Of a stretch of 56,516 nt of DNA, positions 51,630 to 56,516 are shown in pieces (the stretch's first letter is position 1; every line of letters starts with the position of its first letter). Below the pieces are notes generated by a model that made no database searches, was not told the DNA's origin, and saw nothing but the letters and a program-made list of their open reading frames with translations. A program made the translations under genes and the position numbers. Source of the DNA: Bacteroidaceae bacterium (GTDB lineage: Bacteria > Bacteroidota > Bacteroidia > Bacteroidales > Bacteroidaceae); the NCBI GenBank assembly GCA_017962495.1, contig JAGCVH010000062.1, forward strand, positions 1 through 56,516. The letters run 5' to 3'.

Positions 51630-52898
51630 TTATGGTTTGCCCAGTATAATATTCACCAGCGCCGTCACGTCGGCAATGGAGATGTTGCCGTCGCGATTAA
51701 TGTCACCTAATGAGATTACAGTTACTGGAAAAGGTGTACTTGACTGCCCATTTACCGTACAGGTTATGGTAGCGCTGCCTTGTTTTACACCCGTTACCAC
51801 ACCATCGTTAGTTACGGTGGCAACAAGAGGATCGCTGCTTGTCCACGTAGCATTTGCAGGACTTGGACTTACAACGAGTGCTTGCGACGTTCCTGTCAGC
51901 AGGTTCAAAGAATTAGACGATACGGTCAAGCCCGTTGCAGGGGTGGAACCGCCCACTGTCACCGTAGTTTGCGTGTCATCCAGGGAATAACGCACCGAGG
52001 TGGCCGTTGAAAACACTATGTTTCTGAGAGCTACATAAGGCTCAGAGTGCTCAGCCTCAACCTTAGCGATGGTCCAGTATGCCTTGTCGCCAGACTTAGC
52101 AACAGACTTGTCTGTGTAGCAAGGCGAACCGTCTGTCTCATTGTCAGTGGCAATCATACCCTTAGCCTCGTTCAGAGTGTAATAAACAACACCGTCAATC
52201 TCAACGGGAGTTGGGTTGATGATCATCTTCTTCTCAGCGTTGGCAGACATGGTCCAGTTGGTTGTTCCGGCGAAGCCTACGGCACCCTCCTCATTAGTGA
52301 GATAGTAGCCACCTTCTCCAGCCTCAAACGTGAAGGCCTGAGCGGTCTCAGAAATCATAACCTTGTCATTTGCAGCATCCAAAGCCAGATACAGACCACT
52401 AGACTTCTGCTGGAACGTGTATGTGTTCATTATATCTGATATGAATAATTCTCTGCAAACTGGGCAAATCACGATGGTCTGTTGGTTGCTTGTTGTTCCT
52501 GAAAATGAATCACAGGCTTTTAGTTTGAAGGTTACTAGCGCTCCACTTGTATCTCTGATGGTCTGCACGGTGCTTCCTATCGTCTGTGTTAGCATTAGGC
52601 GCACGGCGCCGTCTGCCTGCACTGCCGATCCAATGGCCATGCGGCTTTTTGCGCGTGTTGTGAGTGAGAACGTGAAGTACTCGTCATCTTCCTCATTGTA
52701 CTGTTCCACCAGTTCCAGTCCCTCTGGCAGGTACAAGTCAGCTTGGAACGATGCGAAGTCTGTCACCTCATTGTCAAGCATGATGGAAACGTCCACTGTT
52801 TCACCTGGATTGATACTAAAATCATTGATGTATAATCTATTGTCTGCCATTGCATGCAGCGCAAGTAAACAGAATAGAATGGAAAAGATCTTTTTCAT
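51630..52898 (-). CDS. Secreted cohesin-like/Ig-like protein with dockerin-like tail
   Basis: The 422-residue protein has a signal peptide (ending LHAMA). A cohesin-like beta-sandwich lies at about residues 22-130 (INPGETVDVSIMLDN...FQADLYLPEGLEL). A middle region resembles a beta-trefoil-like module. A BIG2-type bacterial Ig domain lies at about 315-395 (ATWTSSDPLVATVTNDGVVTGVKQGSATITC). One dockerin-like segment ends the protein (GDINRDGNISIADVTALVN...). The tail is nearly identical to that of the M60 peptidase. It begins 8 bp after the upstream LRR gene and is probably in its operon. Function is unknown; a surface scaffold or adhesin is inference. Confidence 0.82.
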   Translation of the reverse strand: MKKIFSILFCLLALHAMADNRLYINDFSINPGETVDVSIMLDNEVTDFASFQADLYLPEGLELVEQYNEEDDEYFTFSLTTRAKSRMAIGSAVQADGAVRLMLTQTIGSTVQTIRDTSGALVTFKLKACDSFSGTTSNQQTIVICPVCRELFISDIMNTYTFQQKSSGLYLALDAANDKVMISETAQAFTFEAGEGGYYLTNEEGAVGFAGTTNWTMSANAEKKMIINPTPVEIDGVVYYTLNEAKGMIATDNETDGSPCYTDKSVAKSGDKAYWTIAKVEAEHSEPYVALRNIVFSTATSVRYSLDDTQTTVTVGGSTPATGLTVSSNSLNLLTGTSQALVVSPSPANATWTSSDPLVATVTNDGVVTGVKQGSATITCTVNGQSSTPFPVTVISLGDINRDGNISIADVTALVNIILGKP

Positions 52899-52906
52899 AA
52901 TTATCT

Positions 52907-55747
52907 TTATTTAATTAAAACTTTTTTCCCGTTAATGATGTAAACGCCCTTCTTCAGACGCACTTCTGTAACTTTACGTCCAGTCAAGTCATAGCAGTTG
53001 GCCTCTGCCGGCATCATGCTCTCAATGTCGCTAATACCCGTAGGCAGTGTTCCATGAACACCACTTAGATGCATTACAGATGTATTGGGTCTTACGAGAG
53101 TAATGCCCTCGACGTCTATGTCGCCAAATGCCTCCTTATTCTTGCTGGTCAGTTTCAGAGTCAGCAGACTGTGGTCGGCCAGGTTTACTGTTTTGCCGTC
53201 CATCGTACCGTACAATAGTCGCCATGCACCATTTTGGAGTTGTGCATAAGAGAGGTTGCGTGTCTGCTTTGCCTTGCTCATGTTCGCCCCATAGATTTCA
53301 ATGCCTTCTGGCAGGAAGATGTCTATTTGGAATGCAGAGAACGTGGGAGTGTTATGCAACAGCAATTCTACGAGCCCATCTTCCGTTACTTCCATTCCCA
53401 TCCAAGGCGATGCCTGTTCGGTTGTCAGGGCCTTGATGGCATTCGCGTTGTTAGCTTGGGGGCCTTGATAGTTTCCATAGAGGATGATGTTGGCTACGCC
53501 CAAATAGTCGGCCACGTCCACATTGCTGTCTTGGGTTACATCAGCAGCTGCTTCATTGAATGTGGTAGGAGCCTGTCCCAAAATGTAGTTGGCAATAGTC
53601 AGGTAGTCAGAAACGTCCACGGCATTGTCGCTATTTACATCGCCTGCGGTGAATTCTATGTCTTCAATGATTTCCCTAAACTCATTCCAGTAATCCGCAG
53701 CCTCGTAAGCCGCCTTACAACCTACAGGAACATACAGCGTGGCATTGGTGCGGTTGCTGAACACGTTCGAGGTTATAGTGATGGGAGTTTCCACATTCAC
53801 CGTTACGGATGTCATTCCACTGCATTGATTAAACGCATAACTACCAATGCTTGTGACGCTGTTGGGAATGTTGATTGAAGTCAGGCCACTACATCCCCAG
53901 AACGCAGAACTGCCAATGCTTGTCACGCTGTTGGGAATGTTGATTGACGTCAGTCCACTGCAGCCACAGAACGCATAATCGCCAATGCTTGTGACGCTAC
54001 TGGGGATGACGGTGTTTTGGCAGCCGGCAATGAGTTTGTTGGTTGAAGTCTCGATGATAGCATTGCAGTTATCACGTGAATCATATACCGCATTGCCGCT
54101 TTCAACTGAAATTGATGTCAGTCCACTACAACCATTGAACGCATAACTGCCAATGCTTGTGACACTGTTGGGGATGACTATCTCTGTCAGCCCTGTGCAG
54201 TTGTTGAAGAACCAGTCTCCCATGCTGGGAATTCCTTCTGGTAGGGTGATGCTCGTCAGACTGCTGCAATCCGAGAAGGCAGCACCATCTATGAAGGTAA
54301 TGGTCGCGGGCAGGTTAATCGATGCCAAGGCATAGCAGTCGTCGAAAGCAGAATAACCTATCTGCGTGATGTTATCGGGAATAACCACTGATGCCAAGCT
54401 CGTACATTTGTAGAAGCACTTTCGTGGAATCTCCGTCAACCCCGTGAAGTGCTGCAACTCATCGAACGAAGTTATCTGGCTATTGTTTTCGAACACGTTG
54501 CTTAAACTGGTCACCGCTGCCGCCTCCTCATAACTCAACTCTCCGTCGCTATTGATATCCCAGTTGGCAACGCAGATTGCTTTAACGTTGGCATCGGCGA
54601 ATGTGATGTTGGATGATGGTGCCTCCATCTCTATAATTTCCTTAAAATCTTTCCAGTAGTTAGCTGCTTCGTAGGCGGTTTTACTGCCTGCTGGGACATA
54701 AAGAGTAGCATTGGTGCGGTTGGAGAAGGTGCTAAATATAATGGACAATGGATTTTTGATATCCACTTTTACCAATGTCAGTCCACTACAACCATAGAAC
54801 GCATAAATGCCAATGCTTGTCACGCTGTTGGGGATGGTCACCGATGTCAGTCCACTGCAGCCAGAGAACGCAAACTCGCCAATACTCGTGACGCTGCTGG
54901 GAATGTTGATTGAAGTCAGTCCACTACAACCATAGAACGCATGACTGCCAATGCTTGTCACGCTGTTGGGAATGTTGATTGAAGTCAGTCCACTACAGTT
55001 CCGGAACGCATAACTGCCAATGCTTGTCACGCTGTTGGGAATGTTGATTGAAGTCAGTCCACTACAGTTCTGGAACGCAGAACTGCCAATGCTTGTCACG
55101 CTGTTGGGAATGTTGATTGAAGTCAGTCCACTACAGCTCTGGAACGCATCATAGCCAATGCTTGTCACGCTGTTAGGTATCTCTATTGAAGTCAATTCTG
55201 TGCAGCCTTGGAACGCTAAATCACCAATGCTTGTGACGCTGTTGGGGATGGTAACGGATGTAAGGCTTTTGCAATCAGCGAACTCTCCATACCCAATGCT
55301 TGTTATGCTATTAGGTATGGTTACGGATTTTAGTCCGCTATGAGTGAATGCTTCAATGCCAATCGAGGTCACACTATTAGGAATGGTAACCGATGTTAGT
55401 CCTTCACATAGATAAAACGCCAACTCGCCAATACTCGTGACGCTGCTGGGAATGTTGATTGATGTCAGTCCACTACAACAATGGAATGCAGAAAAACCAA
55501 TACTTGTGACGCTGTTAGGTATGATGGTGCTCATGCAACCAGTTACTAACTCGTTAGATGAAGTTTTGATGATGGCATTGCAATTATCACGGGAATCATA
55601 TACGGGATTTCCGCTTTCAACTGAGATTGATGCTAGTTTACTACAACAATTAACCAATTGAATGCCAATACTCGTGACACTTTTGGGTATAGTAAGGGAT
55701 GTTAGTCCACTACAACCAAAGAATGCACATTGGCCAATTGATGTCAC
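52907..55747 (-). CDS. Main open segment of the BspA-type LRR protein, with dockerin-like, cohesin-like and T9SS-like C-terminus
   Basis: 946 residues from the first Met after the second TGA; there is no signal peptide, so it is probably not a natural start. LRR blocks (about 1-345 and 400-660) enclose an EF-hand-like stretch (NWDINSDGELSYEEAAAV). A paired dockerin-like region (GDVNSDNAVDVSDYLTIANY; QDSNVDVADYLGVANII), a cohesin-like domain (FSAFQIDIFLPEGIEIYG) and a sorting tail (GRKVTEVRLKKGVYIINGKK) follow. A cell-surface binding role is inference from the BspA family. Confidence 0.75.
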   Translation of the reverse strand: MTSIGQCAFFGCSGLTSLTIPKSVTSIGIQLVNCCSKLASISVESGNPVYDSRDNCNAIIKTSSNELVTGCMSTIIPNSVTSIGFSAFHCCSGLTSINIPSSVTSIGELAFYLCEGLTSVTIPNSVTSIGIEAFTHSGLKSVTIPNSITSIGYGEFADCKSLTSVTIPNSVTSIGDLAFQGCTELTSIEIPNSVTSIGYDAFQSCSGLTSINIPNSVTSIGSSAFQNCSGLTSINIPNSVTSIGSYAFRNCSGLTSINIPNSVTSIGSHAFYGCSGLTSINIPSSVTSIGEFAFSGCSGLTSVTIPNSVTSIGIYAFYGCSGLTLVKVDIKNPLSIIFSTFSNRTNATLYVPAGSKTAYEAANYWKDFKEIIEMEAPSSNITFADANVKAICVANWDINSDGELSYEEAAAVTSLSNVFENNSQITSFDELQHFTGLTEIPRKCFYKCTSLASVVIPDNITQIGYSAFDDCYALASINLPATITFIDGAAFSDCSSLTSITLPEGIPSMGDWFFNNCTGLTEIVIPNSVTSIGSYAFNGCSGLTSISVESGNAVYDSRDNCNAIIETSTNKLIAGCQNTVIPSSVTSIGDYAFCGCSGLTSINIPNSVTSIGSSAFWGCSGLTSINIPNSVTSIGSYAFNQCSGMTSVTVNVETPITITSNVFSNRTNATLYVPVGCKAAYEAADYWNEFREIIEDIEFTAGDVNSDNAVDVSDYLTIANYILGQAPTTFNEAAADVTQDSNVDVADYLGVANIILYGNYQGPQANNANAIKALTTEQASPWMGMEVTEDGLVELLLHNTPTFSAFQIDIFLPEGIEIYGANMSKAKQTRNLSYAQLQNGAWRLLYGTMDGKTVNLADHSLLTLKLTSKNKEAFGDIDVEGITLVRPNTSVMHLSGVHGTLPTGISDIESMMPAEANCYDLTGRKVTEVRLKKGVYIINGKKVLIK
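54778..55345. repeat. Near-identical 69-bp LRR-coding tandem repeats
   Basis: Each 69-bp unit encodes one 23-residue repeat. Several neighbours differ at only a few positions (shared blocks such as CAATGCTTGTCACGCTGTTG and GAAGTCAGTCCACTAC). Similar units continue at 55660-56516. Such identity favours recombination and can also cause assembly error. Confidence 0.85.
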
Positions 55748-55912
55748 GTTGCTTGGAATAATTATCTCAGCAAGCCCGCTGCAGTTCTCGAACGCCCACC
55801 CATCAATCTTCGTGACGCTGTTGGGTATTGTGATGGATGTAAGACCACTACAACCAGAGAAAATTGCATTTGCAATGGTGGTGATGCCGTTAGGTAGTGT
55901 GACAGATGTTAG

Positions 55913-56329
55913 TCAACTACAACCAGCGAATGCACCTTGGTAAATTGATTTCACACTGTTGGGAATAGTAACAGAGGTCAGACCACTGCAATTAGCGAAT
56001 GCCAGCATGCCAATGGCCGTCACGCTGTTGGGAATAGTAACAGATGTCAGGCCACTACAATTCCTGAACGCATAACTGCCAATGCTTGTTACGCTGTTGG
56101 GAATAGTAACAGAGGTCAGAGCACTACAGCCTTCGAACGCATAACTGACAATGCTTGTGACGCTACTGGGGATGACGGTGTTCTGGCAACCAGCAATGAG
56201 TTTGTTGGTTGAAGTCTCGATGATAGCATTGCAATTATCACGGGAATCATATACGGGATTTCCGCTTTCAACTGAAATAGATGCCAGACTGGTGCAACCT
56301 GAGAAAGCATGTTCACCAATAGTTGTCAC
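55913..56329 (-). pseudogene. LRR fragment between the two in-frame stops
   Basis: A 138-codon stretch with five to six LRR units, including a non-LRR block (VESGNPVYDSRDNCNAIIE) that occurs in nearly the same form twice more downstream. It ends in TGA where sister repeats have GGA. It lacks a signal peptide and is part of the broken gene. Confidence 0.7.
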
Positions 56330-56516
56330 TCTGTTGGGAATAGATACCGATGTCAGTCCACTACATCAATGGAACGCATAATCGCCAATGCTTGTTACGC
56401 TGTTGGGAATAGTAACAGATGTCAGAGCACTACAGCCTTGGTATGCATAACTGCCAATGCTTGTCACGCTGTTGGGAATAGTAACAGATGTCAGGCCACT
56501 ACAGTTCAGGAACGCA

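Larger units (their letters stand above)
52907..56516 (-). pseudogene. BspA-type leucine-rich-repeat surface protein gene, broken by two in-frame TGA codons and cut by the window edge
   Basis: One frame runs from the window edge to 52907 and reads as continuous 23-residue TpLRR repeats ([23 protein letters not shown]). It is interrupted only by TGA at 56366-56368 and TGA at 55913-55915. At each, one base change from the codon seen in sister repeats (TGT and GGA) explains the stop. The intact family member would be a large secreted surface or adhesin-like protein. Unless the stops are sequence errors, the product is cut into pieces without signal peptides. The true 5' end is outside the window. 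Confidence 0.7.

Noticed and set aside
55913-56368. Recoding of TGA as selenocysteine or another amino acid
   Set aside because: No other gene in the window uses in-frame TGA, no nearby insertion structure was seen, and the affected positions are ordinary LRR residues.

Overview
The window looks like a chromosomal segment of a Bacteroidales bacterium, most likely of the Prevotellaceae. The basis is a SusC/SusD pair, promoters of the Bacteroidetes type (TTTG, about 19-20 bp, TAnnTTTG), a menaquinone-type fumarate reductase, a DUF2851 protein, T9SS-like C-termini, and dockerin-like tails of the kind SIADVTALVNIILGK. The genus is inference from protein character; no rRNA is present.

Layout. 1-2.0 kb: end of the fumarate reductase/succinate dehydrogenase operon, closed by a strong terminator. 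2.0-5.3 kb: a small membrane protein with a broken duplicate upstream, an HGSNAT-like acyltransferase, a periplasmic cyclophilin and a family 2 glycosyltransferase. 5.3-8.1 kb (minus): DUF2851, a hotdog thioesterase and dprA. 8.2-12.3 kb (plus): dapB, lepB, a WbqC-like gene and an M16 peptidase. 12.6-24.5 kb (plus): an OmpA/TPR lipoprotein, a DUF4369/thioredoxin-like lipoprotein, a very large M60 (mucin-type) peptidase, comM, a GH97 glycosidase and ybjQ. 24.9-33.1 kb: a compact SusC-SusD-GH85 locus, probably for N-glycan or glycopeptide use. 33.4-36.4 kb (minus): rfbA, rfbD and rfbB without rfbC. 36.5-39.8 kb: luxS, tRNA-Ser(CGA) and a GH3 glycosidase. 39.8-42.3 kb (minus): a HAD-hotdog fusion and dacB. 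42.6-46.6 kb: nadB and a zinc-finger/TerD-like protein. 46.8-50.8 kb (minus): trkH, a radical SAM protein and an AAA ATPase. 51.6-56.5 kb (minus): a cohesin-like/Ig-like/dockerin-like protein, and upstream of it a BspA-type leucine-rich-repeat gene broken by two in-frame TGA codons and cut by the window edge.

How the genes work together. The M60 peptidase, GH97, SusC/SusD and GH85 form a plausible host-glycoprotein foraging region: the peptidase cuts glycoprotein, GH85 releases N-glycan at the chitobiose core, SusC/D imports, and GH97 trims alpha-linked sugars. No dedicated regulator is adjacent. Three large secreted proteins (M60, cohesin/Ig, LRR) share dockerin-like modules, two of them also with cohesin-like domains, which hints at a surface assembly.

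The most unusual feature is not a protein. A family of 22-bp dyad repeats, with core TCGAACATAGGTTCGA or an AAGGCCTAAGGCCTT-like core, occurs as phased arrays at six places. Four are intergenic; the longest is exactly ten 22-bp units upstream of susC. Two lie inside coding sequence: the 3' end of the glycosyltransferase, and a 66-bp block in the TerD-like gene. A second family of 7-bp tandem repeats occurs both between genes and in frame within genes. At least three further dispersed intergenic families fill the gaps at 42-52 kb.
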